Source of the DNA: a virus
DNA: 64,000 nucleotides
IMG/VR virus record: IMGVR_UViG_3300029923_000008
Location: 62,001-126,000 of that record
Reading direction: 5' to 3' (one strand)
Below are positions 15,262 through 23,590 of this stretch, in pieces; the first letter of the stretch is position 1, and every line of letters begins with the position of its first letter. Position numbers and translations under genes: made by a program. The notes under the pieces were generated by a model. It saw only the letters and a list, made by a program, of their open reading frames with translations, ran no database searches and had not been told where the DNA came from.

Positions 15262-17148
15262 TTATTTTACTTCCTCAAAATCTACGTCTGTCACATTTTC
15301 AGAATCATCTTTATTAGGTGATTGAGTTTCATTTGTTGGATTAGAATCATTTGTTGACTCATTTTGAGATTTTTCATAAAGCTTAGAACTAATATTTTGC
15401 CAAGAATCATTCAATTCTTTAATGCAGTTATCAATAGTATCAACATTTTGAGTTTTGTGAGCTTCTTTAAGATTACCAAGCTTAGAATTCAATTCAGTTT
15501 TGTTTTCTTCAGTTAACTTATCAGAAAAATCTTCAATTTGTTTTTCTGTTTGAAAAATCATAGAATCTGCTTGATTAAGTTTATCAACTTTCTCTTTTTC
15601 TTTTTTATCTGAATCAGCATTTTGTTCAGCTTCATTCTTCATTCTTTCAATCTCTTCTTTTGTTAACGATGATTTACCTTCAATTCTAATATCATTGGAT
15701 TTTCCAGTTGCTTTATCAACAGCTTTGACTGTTAGAATAGAATTGCTATCAATGCTGAATGTGATTTCTACTTGTGGTGTACCTCTACGAGCAGGTGGAA
15801 CATCAAGTGAAAATGTACCTAAGTGTTTGTTGTTTACATACATAGGTCTTTCTCCTGTACAAACATTAACCTGGACACTTGGTTGGTTATCCGAAGCCGT
15901 ACTGAATACCTGTGACTTACTTGTCGGTATTGTAGTATTTGCTTCTATCATTTTAGTTGATACACCACCCATGGTTTCAATACAGAAGCTCAACGCTGTA
16001 ACATCAAGTAATAATATGTCAGTTGTATCTCCAGCAAGAACGGATCCTTGTATAGCAGCCCCTGATGCTATGGCAGTATCAGCGTTAAGAGACTTGTTAG
16101 ATTTCTTACCAAAATATTTTTCAATGTTATCTACTAAATATGGTATTCTTGTGCTACCTCCTACAAGAACAATTTCATCAATATCACTTATATTCTTATT
16201 GCTTTTTTTAATTGATGATTTAATTAATTTCATTGTTTCGTCAACATAAAATTGAATTAATTGTTCAAATTTGGCACGAGTTATAGTTTTAACTAAATGT
16301 TTTGGCGTTCCGTCAACTGCAGTAATATAAGGTAAATTGATTTCTGTTTGTGTAACATTAGATAACTCAATTTTTGCTTTTTCTGCTGCTTCTGTGACAC
16401 GTTGAAGAGCCATAGGATCTTTTCTTATATCTACTCCTGATTCTTTTAAAAAATCATCAGAAATGTAATTAACAAGTGCATCATCAATTAAATTACCTCC
16501 AAGATCTAAACTACCATCTGTTGCTATTACTTCAAATAAGCCATCTTCAATTGAAATTGAACTAAAATCTGATGTACAACCACCACTATCTATTATAAAA
16601 TATAATTTATCAGTTTCATTTTTTATGTTTAATGAAGCAGCAGTTGGTTCTGATATAATTCTTTCTACTTTTAATCCAGCAATTTCTCCTGCTACTTTTG
16701 TGCTACTTCTTTCATCTGAATTAAAATACGCTGGTACTGTTATTACAGCACTTTCTACATTTGCTCCAAGATAATCCTCTGCTGTTTTTTTCATTTTTTG
16801 AAGAATGATTGCAGATATTTCTTCTGGTGAATATATTCTATCTCCAATTTTTACAGCAGCTTTACCATTATTATCTACAATGTCATAAGGACGTTTTAGA
16901 TGTTTAACTTCGTCATAAGTTCTACCAATAAGTCTTTTGATATTAAAAATTGTGTTTTTTGGATTTAATGCTGCTTGCCTTTTAGCTGCATCACCAACTT
17001 TAATTTCTCCTGTTTTCACATCAAATGCAACAACAGATGGTGTTGATACTGATCCTTCTGAATTAGGTATGACAATTGTTTGTCCACCTTCTACAATAGA
17101 TACTGCTGAGTTATATGAACCCAAGTCAATTCCAATAATTTTTCCCAT
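15262..17148 (-). CDS. dnaK: Hsp70 molecular chaperone DnaK, 628 aa
   Basis: The full-length DnaK architecture is present: the N-terminal ATPase phosphate loop GIDLGSYNSAVSIVEGG (residues 5-21), VPAYFNSDER, the adenosine motif VLVGGSTRIPYL, a linker DILLLDVTALSF, the substrate-binding beta domain and a helical lid. The C-terminus ends DVDFEEVK, close to the bacterial DnaK end. The usual linker and fold residues are kept, although LDVTALSFCIETMGGV differs from the canonical DVTPLSLGIET (Pro to Ala). No dnaJ or grpE is in the window, so it would use host co-chaperones. Folding of large virion proteins or replication is the expected role. Phage DnaK is uncommon and known mainly from very large phages. 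Confidence 0.96.
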   Translation of the reverse strand: MGKIIGIDLGSYNSAVSIVEGGQTIVIPNSEGSVSTPSVVAFDVKTGEIKVGDAAKRQAALNPKNTIFNIKRLIGRTYDEVKHLKRPYDIVDNNGKAAVKIGDRIYSPEEISAIILQKMKKTAEDYLGANVESAVITVPAYFNSDERSSTKVAGEIAGLKVERIISEPTAASLNIKNETDKLYFIIDSGGCTSDFSSISIEDGLFEVIATDGSLDLGGNLIDDALVNYISDDFLKESGVDIRKDPMALQRVTEAAEKAKIELSNVTQTEINLPYITAVDGTPKHLVKTITRAKFEQLIQFYVDETMKLIKSSIKKSNKNISDIDEIVLVGGSTRIPYLVDNIEKYFGKKSNKSLNADTAIASGAAIQGSVLAGDTTDILLLDVTALSFCIETMGGVSTKMIEANTTIPTSKSQVFSTASDNQPSVQVNVCTGERPMYVNNKHLGTFSLDVPPARRGTPQVEITFSIDSNSILTVKAVDKATGKSNDIRIEGKSSLTKEEIERMKNEAEQNADSDKKEKEKVDKLNQADSMIFQTEKQIEDFSDKLTEENKTELNSKLGNLKEAHKTQNVDTIDNCIKELNDSWQNISSKLYEKSQNESTNDSNPTNETQSPNKDDSENVTDVDFEEVK

Positions 17149-17159
17149 AATTTACTTTT

Positions 17160-17393
17160 TTATTTTTTATTTAATTTTTCTAATTTTAATTTTCTATATT
17201 CTTTAACAGACATGAATCTTGTTACTCTGAATCTTCCTTTTATATCAGTTAATGAAACACTAATAGTATTAAAATAATATCCGTCATTCTTTACCTCATA
17301 TGTTGAGTATTTTTTTAAATTTTTATATGGTTCATATGTAGTAGTATCATCACTATCATCAATACAAACTACAATTTCTCCTAATTTAAACAT
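17160..17393 (-). CDS. SH3-like small barrel protein (VGD family), 77 aa
   Basis: The N-terminal FKLGEIVVCIDDSDD, the central YSTYEVKNDGYYFNTISVS and the terminal FMSVKEYRKLKLEKLNKK define the family best: a small beta-barrel followed by the basic tail. Paralogues lie at 3159, 19516, 19757, 20077, 23790 and 42693. It is 11 bases upstream of dnaK, so possibly on the same transcript. Function is unknown. Confidence 0.8.
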   Translation of the reverse strand: MFKLGEIVVCIDDSDDTTTYEPYKNLKKYSTYEVKNDGYYFNTISVSLTDIKGRFRVTRFMSVKEYRKLKLEKLNKK

Positions 17394-17489
17394 TATTATT
17401 TAATTACTTCTTATTATTCAAATCTTATGCCAAAACAAATATAATGACAATGAGTCATAGTATATGACAAATTGACATTATATATTTTT

Positions 17490-17768
17490 TTAACTGTCAA
17501 AAACAATCATCATTTTATTTATCCAAGGATGTGCTTCAAAAAAAGCTAATACCCAATAATATGCTTCTGTGTCATAATCATCTCTATTTTCTTCAATTAA
17601 TTCAGATTTTATCCAATGAGATATACCTTCTACTGATGATATATTATGCTCTCTTATATAATCGCAACAGTCGTTCCATTCCATGTTAGAATTTATTGTT
17701 ATAAATTCTATAATCTCACATTCATCTACATAATGAATCTGTTTAGTTTCATCTAATACTTGTTTCAT
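17490..17768 (-). CDS. Hypothetical acidic protein, 92 aa
   Basis: The protein is acidic and Trp-rich (SNMEWNDCCDYIREHNISSV; YYWVLAFFEAHPWINKMM). It is probably a compact helical domain. No family is recognised. It is second in the operon starting at the promoter at 17976. Confidence 0.75.
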   Translation of the reverse strand: MKQVLDETKQIHYVDECEIIEFITINSNMEWNDCCDYIREHNISSVEGISHWIKSELIEENRDDYDTEAYYWVLAFFEAHPWINKMMIVFDS

Positions 17769-17778
17769 ATTTTTAAGA

Positions 17779-17961
17779 TTAATAATACCAACAATTTAAA
17801 CAAGCTTCAATATTATCATCAATTTCAACTAATGATTCTAAATCTTGACTTCCATGTGGAAAAATCTCATTACTTGAAATTTTTTCTCTTAAATCATCAA
17901 TATGCTTTAATAGATTTTCTCTAAGAGTTACTTCATATTTTTTTCTATCTTCTTCTGTCAT
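17779..17961 (-). CDS. Hypothetical helical protein, 60 aa
   Basis: This short charged helical protein ends in ACLNCWYY. No family is recognised. It is the first gene after the promoter at 17976-17983. Confidence 0.72.
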   Translation of the reverse strand: MTEEDRKKYEVTLRENLLKHIDDLREKISSNEIFPHGSQDLESLVEIDDNIEACLNCWYY

Positions 17962-17975
17962 TTTTATATTTTGTG

Positions 17976-17983
17976 CAAAGATA
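17976..17983 (-). promoter_or_regulatory. Bacteroidota-type promoter, TTTG-N20-TATCTTTG
   Basis: TATCTTTG on the minus strand is preceded by TTTG with a spacer of about 20 bases. It lies 15 bases before the ATG at 17961. Confidence 0.7.
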
Positions 17984-18020
17984 ATAAAATTATTTGTATC
18001 TTACAAATTTTCGCAAAAAA

Positions 18021-18052
18021 AAAGGATGAAAATAATTTTTTCATCCTTTTTT
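18021..18052 (-). terminator. Rho-independent terminator of rtcB
   Basis: The inverted repeat GGATGAAAA/TTTTCATCC carries flanking A- and T-runs, just after the rtcB stop. Confidence 0.8.
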
Positions 18053-18054
18053 AT

Positions 18055-19449
18055 TTAGAATTTTTTCATCTTTTGATAAGAAACTTCATTTCTTTCGTTG
18101 TTACGTTGCTTATCTTTCTTTTTTTGCTCTTTCTTATCTTTCCAAGATGTACCTTCAGATTTATCTTTTATGTTTAAGATTGGTTTTATTTTATCAAGAA
18201 TTAATGCAGTAGGCTCGATAGCTTTTTCAATCATATCAGAGTTTTTGTAAGCAAATGGTGATTCATCAATTGTACTTTTACATACAGATGTTGAATATAT
18301 ACCTTTCATTACTTTCTGAAAATCTTTTAAATCAATTGACTCTTTTGCTTTTGATCTTGACATCAAACGACCAGACCCATGTGGTGCTGAGTTGTTCCAA
18401 TCTTCATTTGATTTACCTTCGCATATAAGTATTCCATCTCTCATATTGAATGGTATAATCATTTTTTCACCAACATAAGATGAGATTGCACCTTTTCTTA
18501 TGATAAAATCTTTGAAATCAACATAGTTATGTATTGAATGAATTTCTTCATCAAACTTTTTGATATTCAATGCTTTTTTTATCAATGATAACATTGTTTT
18601 TCTACTCCATAGAGCATATTGTTGAGCAAAAATCATATCAAATAGATATCCAATAAGATACTCACCATCTAAATATTCTTTGTCAATATTAAGACTGTAT
18701 CTTGTCCTTAATTCTTTTATTTTTTTATCAATATCAGATTTAGGATAAGTATTCATTGTAATGTCATCCAATTCCATGTTATATTCTTTGGTTGCAACGA
18801 ATACTTTACCTCTTGCAACTTTAGTCCAGTATTCCGCAATTTTAAGTCCAAAGTTTCTTGACCCAGAGTGGACTGTTACCCAATAATCATTAGTCTTATC
18901 TGACTTACCAAGTTCAATAAAGTGGTTACCACCTCCTAATGTACCAATAGATTTGTAAAATTTACCTTCATCAATTCCAATATCTTTCAATTTAGATGTT
19001 AGCCATTTATCATTGTATGATGGAGAATCATAAGATGTCCCAAATTTTTCGTTAAATTTTACAATGAAGTTATCTGCAATTACTTGAACATCACCAAAAG
19101 GGATATTTTTAAATTTGATATCTTCGTGCATACCAAATCCCATAGGAACATTTTCACGTATCAGATTATCAATTTTTTCTAAATCTAATGTGGTTCTACC
19201 TGAAAATCTAGCACTTAGCATCCCGCAGCCGATATCCACACCTATAGTGCTTGGTTTGAGATACTTACCCAATTCCATGGAAAACCCAATACAAATATCT
19301 GAGCCAACATGCACGTCTGGCATTAGTCTGACTTTCAACCCATTAGATGTTTCTGAGTTAATGACATTGTATATTTGTGTATAGACTCCTTCTTCAACTT
19401 CATCTATAAATATTTTAGCGTCTGTATATTTACCTTTTAACTCAATCAT
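18055..19449 (-). CDS. rtcB: RNA-splicing ligase RtcB, 464 aa
   Basis: RtcB joins 2',3'-cyclic-phosphate (or 3'-phosphate) and 5'-OH RNA ends using GTP and divalent metal. The metal and catalytic motifs are present: GVDIGCGMLSARF, GTLGGGNHFIELG, VHSGSRNFG and APHGSGRLMSRSKA, where the His (about residue 355) is the one guanylylated in the family. DESPFAYKN near the C-terminus is also typical. The last 30 residues are an extra, highly basic tail (KDKKEQKKKDKQRNNERNE). A phage copy could repair tRNA or mRNA cut by host anticodon nucleases; that purpose is inference. It has its own promoter and terminator. Confidence 0.96.
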   Translation of the reverse strand: MIELKGKYTDAKIFIDEVEEGVYTQIYNVINSETSNGLKVRLMPDVHVGSDICIGFSMELGKYLKPSTIGVDIGCGMLSARFSGRTTLDLEKIDNLIRENVPMGFGMHEDIKFKNIPFGDVQVIADNFIVKFNEKFGTSYDSPSYNDKWLTSKLKDIGIDEGKFYKSIGTLGGGNHFIELGKSDKTNDYWVTVHSGSRNFGLKIAEYWTKVARGKVFVATKEYNMELDDITMNTYPKSDIDKKIKELRTRYSLNIDKEYLDGEYLIGYLFDMIFAQQYALWSRKTMLSLIKKALNIKKFDEEIHSIHNYVDFKDFIIRKGAISSYVGEKMIIPFNMRDGILICEGKSNEDWNNSAPHGSGRLMSRSKAKESIDLKDFQKVMKGIYSTSVCKSTIDESPFAYKNSDMIEKAIEPTALILDKIKPILNIKDKSEGTSWKDKKEQKKKDKQRNNERNEVSYQKMKKF

Positions 19450-19501
19450 AATTTTACCTACTTTTTTTAATTAATTTAATTCTATTTTTTAATATTTTTT
19501 G

Positions 19502-19509
19502 CAAATGTA
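19502..19509 (-). promoter_or_regulatory. Bacteroidota-type -7 element TACATTTG (rtcB)
   Basis: The minus strand reads TACATTTG, a match to TAnnTTTG, 53 bases before the rtcB ATG. It also lies just beyond the end of the upstream operon. Confidence 0.6.
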
Positions 19510-19515
19510 CAACAA

Positions 19516-19767
19516 TTAATCCAATTCACAAAATATTTTATTCAATTTATTCAATTTATTTTTTCTTAAAATTCTTTTACTAATGAAAAATGAATAAAAT
19601 ATTATATCGCATATGATACCAACATCTGTCATTATTGTTATTGTACTATAATTTCTACCTATTTCTAATACTTTATATTCTTTATTTACTGTTATGAGGT
19701 TATCATTTGTATAATCATTTTTAATGCAAATTAAAAAATCTCCAACTATAATTTTGTCATATTTCAT
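19516..19767 (-). CDS. SH3-like small barrel protein (VGD family), 83 aa
   Basis: The pattern IIVGDFLICIKND, then TVNKEYKVLEIGRNYSTITI and the tail KRILRKNKLNKLNKIFCELD matches the VGD family. It is last in a run of tail-bearing genes from 22.76 kb down to 19.5 kb. It overlaps its upstream neighbour by 11 bases. Confidence 0.79.
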   Translation of the reverse strand: MKYDKIIVGDFLICIKNDYTNDNLITVNKEYKVLEIGRNYSTITIMTDVGIICDIIFYSFFISKRILRKNKLNKLNKIFCELD

Positions 19768-20089
19768 TTAATTTTTTTAGTTTTGATGTTCTATATTCTT
19801 TTAACCCAATAAATCTATTTATATCAAAAACTGTATATCCATATATTTCCTCAACTTCTTCTAACATATATGAAGTATTTTGATATCTACTGCTAGTATC
19901 ATCAAGTAATTCATAGCAATTTCCATCATCATCCCAATATGATTGAATTTTTTTAATGGTATATGTTTTATTTATTTCTAAAGGATTTGATTTTTTGTAT
20001 TTTAAACAATATGAAATGAAATCATAAAAAATGTTATCAGATTTAGGCGTATTATCAATACAAACCATAATATCTCCTACTTTGTACAT
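19757..20089 (-). CDS. SH3-like small barrel protein (VGD family), 110 aa
   Basis: The pattern YKVGDIMVCIDNTPK, LEINKTYTIKKIQSYWDDDG and the tail FIGLKEYRTSKLKKLNEI are clear. An insertion of about 25 residues between the first two strands makes it longer than its paralogues. It overlaps the upstream gene by 13 bases. Confidence 0.8.
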   Translation of the reverse strand: MYKVGDIMVCIDNTPKSDNIFYDFISYCLKYKKSNPLEINKTYTIKKIQSYWDDDGNCYELLDDTSSRYQNTSYMLEEVEEIYGYTVFDINRFIGLKEYRTSKLKKLNEI

Positions 20090-20346
20090 ATTTTATTCAG
20101 TTTTTCTAATTTCATTTTTCTAATTATTTTTTTATCAGAAAAAAATCGTATTGGTACAAATTGACTCAATTTTTTGTTATCACTTCTTACCACAATTTTA
20201 TTTTCAAAATGCCAATCAATATCCTCAATTTTATATTTTTTCCCTACTGTCAAATGTTGATCCCAGTAATCATTATCATCAAATGTTACACAAGTGACAA
20301 TTTGTCCTACTTTAAAATCATCGTTAGTTAATTCTGTGTCTTTCAT
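20077..20346 (-). CDS. SH3-like small barrel protein (VGD family), 89 aa
   Basis: The pattern FKVGQIVTCVTFDDNDYWDQ, LTVGKKYKIEDIDWHF and the tail FFSDKKIIRKMKLEKLNKIC makes it a close paralogue of the genes on either side, forming a tandem array. Function is unknown. Confidence 0.8.
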   Translation of the reverse strand: MKDTELTNDDFKVGQIVTCVTFDDNDYWDQHLTVGKKYKIEDIDWHFENKIVVRSDNKKLSQFVPIRFFSDKKIIRKMKLEKLNKICTK

Positions 20347-20605
20347 TTATTTTATTTAGTTTAGATATTCTCAATATTGAAATCACTTGAAGTTCAGTTA
20401 AAATTTTAATTTCATAACTATCATGTTTACTATTATAATGAAATATAATAACTACAGTATAAAGTGATGAATTGAATTCTTTAACTATTTCACGAATACT
20501 AAAATCATATTTATTATTGAATTTTTTGTTATAATATTTTTTCAATTCTCTTAATAACAGTAGATATGATTTAGTATCTAAATTAGATACTATGTTGTCT
20601 GACAT
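20324..20605 (-). CDS. Small tail-bearing protein, 93 aa
   Basis: An N-terminal helical region (SYLLLLRELKKYYNKKFNNK) is followed by a beta-hairpin and the tail LRISKLNKINERHRIN. It is similar in layout to the next gene (YQKLLEELKLYYINILKESE; ISRINKLNKLCQ), so the two are paralogues. It overlaps neighbours at both ends. Confidence 0.78.
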   Translation of the reverse strand: MSDNIVSNLDTKSYLLLLRELKKYYNKKFNNKYDFSIREIVKEFNSSLYTVVIIFHYNSKHDSYEIKILTELQVISILRISKLNKINERHRIN

Positions 20606-20880
20606 AATTTATTCAGTTTATTTATTCTGCTTATATTATTTAATTGAAGTTCAGATAAATAATGATGTTCTATAACATAATGATATCCTGTTAATTTATA
20701 TTTTTTTTCTAATTTAACAGAAACAATATAATCATAATTGTTATTATCACTTTTCATAAATCTTAATACACTATATACATTATATCCGAACTCTGATTCT
20801 TTAAGTATATTTATATAATATAATTTTAATTCTTCAAGTAATTTTTGATATTCTGGTGAATTGCTGTTGTATTTATACAT
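20590..20880 (-). CDS. Small tail-bearing protein, 96 aa, paralogue of preceding gene
   Basis: It has the same helix, hairpin and tail layout as the 93-aa neighbour, with the shared end pattern E-L-Q-x-x-x-I-x-R-I-x-K-L-N-K. Tandem duplication is the simplest explanation. No known family. Confidence 0.78.
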   Translation of the reverse strand: MYKYNSNSPEYQKLLEELKLYYINILKESEFGYNVYSVLRFMKSDNNNYDYIVSVKLEKKYKLTGYHYVIEHHYLSELQLNNISRINKLNKLCQTT

Positions 20881-21208
20881 TAATTTCTATTAATTTCTGT
20901 TTTCTCATAAAAATATTATGTTCATTAACATTATCAAATTCATACAACTTATCATTAAATACTTCATAATCATTAAATGAAAGAATCACAGTTCCATGTT
21001 TTTCAAATTTAAAATAAATCTTTTTTTCACTCAAAAGAGACATTTCAAATCTCTCATTAAATTTAGTATTCAAACAATTTATTAATGCAGATAAAATAAA
21101 TTCATTTCTTTCTTCTAATTGAAAATAGTGTTCGATATAATAACAATTTTTAGGCATACCCCACAAACCATTATCTTGTTTTTTTGATTTTATAGGTATT
21201 ATTTTCAT
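20873..21208 (-). CDS. Small tail-bearing protein, 111 aa
   Basis: It shares parts of the layout of the two preceding genes (helix FILSALINCLNTKFNERF, hairpin KIYFKFEKHGTVILSF) and ends IFMRKQKLIEINV, a short form of the basic tail. It may be a divergent third member. It overlaps the previous gene by 8 bases. Confidence 0.76.
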   Translation of the reverse strand: MKIIPIKSKKQDNGLWGMPKNCYYIEHYFQLEERNEFILSALINCLNTKFNERFEMSLLSEKKIYFKFEKHGTVILSFNDYEVFNDKLYEFDNVNEHNIFMRKQKLIEINV

Positions 21209-21218
21209 AATATTTAGA

Positions 21219-21728
21219 TTAATGTATATTACCTAAATTGTTCAATTCATCGTTTAATTTTGTACCAAGTGCTTCTAAATTTTTCAATTGATTTTTAACT
21301 TGATCTATACTATTATTAAATTCTTCTTTGATGTCTTCATTGTAATCAGATAATTCATCATTATTCATCAATTCATCTAATTTTTTATATAATTCTTTGT
21401 TTTCTATGTTATTCGCAATATAATCAAATTCATCATTTTCATAATCTTGTCCATATTGGTATTCATTTTCAGATATTTTTTTATTTAAAGTTAGTATCTC
21501 ATTTTTTGTTTTATCAGAAAATTCTTTAAATTTAAAAGTATAATCATCATTTATAAGAGGACACCATTTTGGTTTATATTCATTTTCATTCAAATCAATA
21601 TAAGGATTATTTAATTTTAAATAATTTGACAATACACATACATCAGTGTCTGGTTTTCCTATTGTATCATAATCATACTCAGTATGACAAAAAGGACAAT
21701 TTAAACATCCATTTACTATTTTTTTCAT
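21219..21728 (-). CDS. Hypothetical protein with N-terminal Cys cluster, 169 aa
   Basis: Cysteines in CLNCPFCHTEYD and further in CVLSNYL and WCPLINDDY suggest a zinc-binding N-terminal domain. The rest is an acidic, long coiled-coil-like helix region. No family is recognised. Its ATG overlaps the stop of the micro-gene at 21725 (ATGA). Confidence 0.77.
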   Translation of the reverse strand: MKKIVNGCLNCPFCHTEYDYDTIGKPDTDVCVLSNYLKLNNPYIDLNENEYKPKWCPLINDDYTFKFKEFSDKTKNEILTLNKKISENEYQYGQDYENDEFDYIANNIENKELYKKLDELMNNDELSDYNEDIKEEFNNSIDQVKNQLKNLEALGTKLNDELNNLGNIH

Positions 21729-21895
21729 TTTAAGTTATTTATTTTTTCAAGCTTTTGCCGTCTTTTTTCATTTGTTTTTTTTCTATTTAGCTCAGCAATC
21801 AATCGTTCATCAATTTTAAATGAGGATGGATATAAGCTTGCAAAATCTAAGTTAACTACATTAAAAATATTTTCATTTTTTTTATTCTTTTTCAC
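21725..21895 (-). CDS. 56-aa micro-protein with polymerase-like DFASLYPS and basic tail
   Basis: A GTG at 21893-21895 opens a 56-codon frame that overlaps the upstream gene by 14 bases and ends in an ATGA overlap with the next gene, the packing of a real gene. The product contains NLDFASLYPSSFKIDER and ends RRQKLEKINNLK, the shared tail. DFASLYPS is the motif-A signature of B-family DNA polymerases, and the same eight-residue core begins identically (DFASLYP) in the polymerase gene at 43214. Whether it is a polymerase remnant, a mimic or coincidence cannot be told from one motif. Confidence 0.62.
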   Translation of the reverse strand: MKKNKKNENIFNVVNLDFASLYPSSFKIDERLIAELNRKKTNEKRRQKLEKINNLK

Positions 21896-22535
21896 TATAA
21901 TTTATCTTTTTCAATTTTAATTTTCTATTGAATTGTATCAATAGTTCAGTATTCTTATATCTTAATACTGACAATTCAAAGCCATTAGTATTATAATGAC
22001 TTTCTAATTTAGATATGAACATTTCAAAATCTTCAGATAGAATACCATTTTTTTCAAATAATTTTGGCTTTCTATTTTTATTTTCAAATATTCCTCTAAT
22101 TAGAATTTTACTTATTTCTGTTGAAAATTTTACATAATTATTATCATTGCAGATTTTCCAATTTTGATTTGATATTAATTCTTTGAATTTTTTGTTAGAA
22201 TTTCCAATAATTCCCCAATAGTGATATTTTTTTTCATCATCATCGTCATCGTTACAACTACTTATGAATATTACATATGGAGTATCTTCATGTAAAGTTT
22301 TAAATAATTCATATTTAGATTTACAATCTAAATCAAAAACAGGATAAATAACATCTTTAAATTTTGATTCTATTGATAATCCACATTTTTCATCAATATC
22401 AATCATTTTTCTGAAGTATTTCATAATACTATCAATTGATTCATATTTCATTTTTTCTGATGAATCATAATCACTATGATGTGTATATTGACGTAAATAT
22501 GTCAATTCATTTATTTTACTTTTAAAAAAAAACAT
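21882..22535 (-). CDS. Hypothetical protein with basic tail, 217 aa
   Basis: This is a mostly globular alpha/beta protein with YVIFISSCNDDDDDEKKYHY, a five-Asp run. It ends FNRKLKLKKINYSEKE, the basic tail. Function is unknown. It sits two bases after the gene at 22538. Confidence 0.77.
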   Translation of the reverse strand: MFFFKSKINELTYLRQYTHHSDYDSSEKMKYESIDSIMKYFRKMIDIDEKCGLSIESKFKDVIYPVFDLDCKSKYELFKTLHEDTPYVIFISSCNDDDDDEKKYHYWGIIGNSNKKFKELISNQNWKICNDNNYVKFSTEISKILIRGIFENKNRKPKLFEKNGILSEDFEMFISKLESHYNTNGFELSVLRYKNTELLIQFNRKLKLKKINYSEKE

Positions 22536-22537
22536 AA

Positions 22538-22762
22538 TTATTTTACTTTATATTGATTACTTCTATTGTGCTTCCAAGTTTTATACATTCTTATTTGATA
22601 CATTAGCAATTGTTTCTTTTTAAACTTTCTTGTTATTCTTGATTGTTCTGGATAAAAGTGTAATCCTTCGTCCCAATAAGGATCTGTATTATCATTATTT
22701 AGAATGTTGTAGGTTCTGTTGTCAGTTACTACATCTGATTTTTTACATTTGATTCTTTTCAT
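22538..22762 (-). CDS. Small basic protein, 74 aa
   Basis: The protein is basic, with TRKFKKKQLLMYQIRMYK in the C-terminal half, a variant of the shared basic motif. No family is recognised. It is the first gene of the operon, with a long leader (about 190 bases) containing a hairpin just before the ATG. Confidence 0.73.
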   Translation of the reverse strand: MKRIKCKKSDVVTDNRTYNILNNDNTDPYWDEGLHFYPEQSRITRKFKKKQLLMYQIRMYKTWKHNRSNQYKVK

Positions 22763-22767
22763 TTTTT

Positions 22768-22793
22768 ATTAGATTATTTTTTAATAATCTAAT
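22768..22793 (-). promoter_or_regulatory. Perfect hairpin in the leader, next to the start codon
   Basis: ATTAGATTATT and its complement are separated by four bases; the stem ends five bases before the ATG at 22762. It could mask the ribosome entry site or act as an attenuator. The lack of a U-run downstream argues against a simple terminator on the minus strand. Confidence 0.45.
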
Positions 22794-22949
22794 ATTTATC
22801 TAATTTTTTCTTCATTTTATGTATTATTTTATCTTTAATTTTTATATATACTTTTTTGAATTGAATGTTTTTAAAAAATATAAAACTTTTTTTATTTATG
22901 TGATATAAGTGATATAATTTTAAACCGAACTAGACTCAACTAGATTTTG

Positions 22950-22957
22950 CAAAGATA
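22950..22957 (-). promoter_or_regulatory. Bacteroidota-type -7 element TATCTTTG
   Basis: TATCTTTG on the minus strand lies 188 bases before the ATG at 22762 and 30 bases from the divergent plus-strand gene. It likely drives the tail-bearing operon. The leader between holds no gene. Confidence 0.58.
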
Positions 22958-22986
22958 ACAAAATTATTTAATAACACAAACTTTTT

Positions 22987-23274
22987 ATGACAAAATACAT
23001 TTTAAACGGACAAAAAGGTGATTTTGATTGGAATCACAATAAAGAATATAAAACATGTCCATATTGTGGTTCTTCTTGTGATCACGGAGGTAAAGGATTT
23101 AATGATTGGAATAGAGTATATAATTGTGGATCAATTATAACTGCAGAATGGAGTAATGATGGTTACACAGTAAATTATGATATAAAATGTGACACGCCAG
23201 AAGGAATTTATAGTAATATAGAAGTTAGTGGAAGAGTTTTTGCATCAGTTCATCATAATTATAATTATAAATAA
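22987..23274 (+). CDS. Small zinc-finger-like protein, 95 aa
   Basis: The motif CPYCGSSCDH (about residues 23-32) is a likely zinc-binding knuckle. The rest is beta-rich (YNCGSIITAEWSNDGYTVNY). It is the first gene of the plus-strand operon ending with the methyltransferase. No family is recognised. Confidence 0.77.
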   Translation: MTKYILNGQKGDFDWNHNKEYKTCPYCGSSCDHGGKGFNDWNRVYNCGSIITAEWSNDGYTVNYDIKCDTPEGIYSNIEVSGRVFASVHHNYNYK

Positions 23275-23282
23275 AAAATCAT

Positions 23283-23573
23283 ATGACAAATAATAAAGTT
23301 GAAAGACTTTTAGCTGGAGAAACAATTATTAGTAAAGAGCCAGGAAACTCAATGCTTCCATTAATAAAATCAAAACAACCTGTAACATTAGAACCAGCTA
23401 CTTGGGAATCAGTAAATGTAGGAGATATTGTTTATTGTAAATATCACGGAAAATTATATACTCACTTAGTAAAATCAAAAAACTTAGAACAAGGAGTTCT
23501 TATCGGTAACAATAAAGGACACATAAATGGCTGGACCAAAAATGTATATGGTAAAGTAATAAATATATTATAA
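23283..23573 (+). CDS. S24/S26 peptidase-fold protein, 96 aa
   Basis: The segment GNSMLPLIKSKQPVTLEPA matches the nucleophile region (S-M-x-P) of LexA/signal-peptidase-like folds, and VNVGDIVYCKYHGKLYTHLV and LIGNNKGHINGWTKNVYGKV match the following barrel strands. The catalytic Lys region is not clear, so it may be non-proteolytic. Small phage proteins of this type are common but uncharacterised. Confidence 0.72.
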   Translation: MTNNKVERLLAGETIISKEPGNSMLPLIKSKQPVTLEPATWESVNVGDIVYCKYHGKLYTHLVKSKNLEQGVLIGNNKGHINGWTKNVYGKVINIL

Positions 23574-23590
23574 AAAATAAATAAATAATA

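Noticed and set aside
15695-17206. Plus-strand reading frames opposite dnaK
   Set aside because: dnaK is conserved over its whole length on the minus strand; the opposite frames have no start signals or family match.
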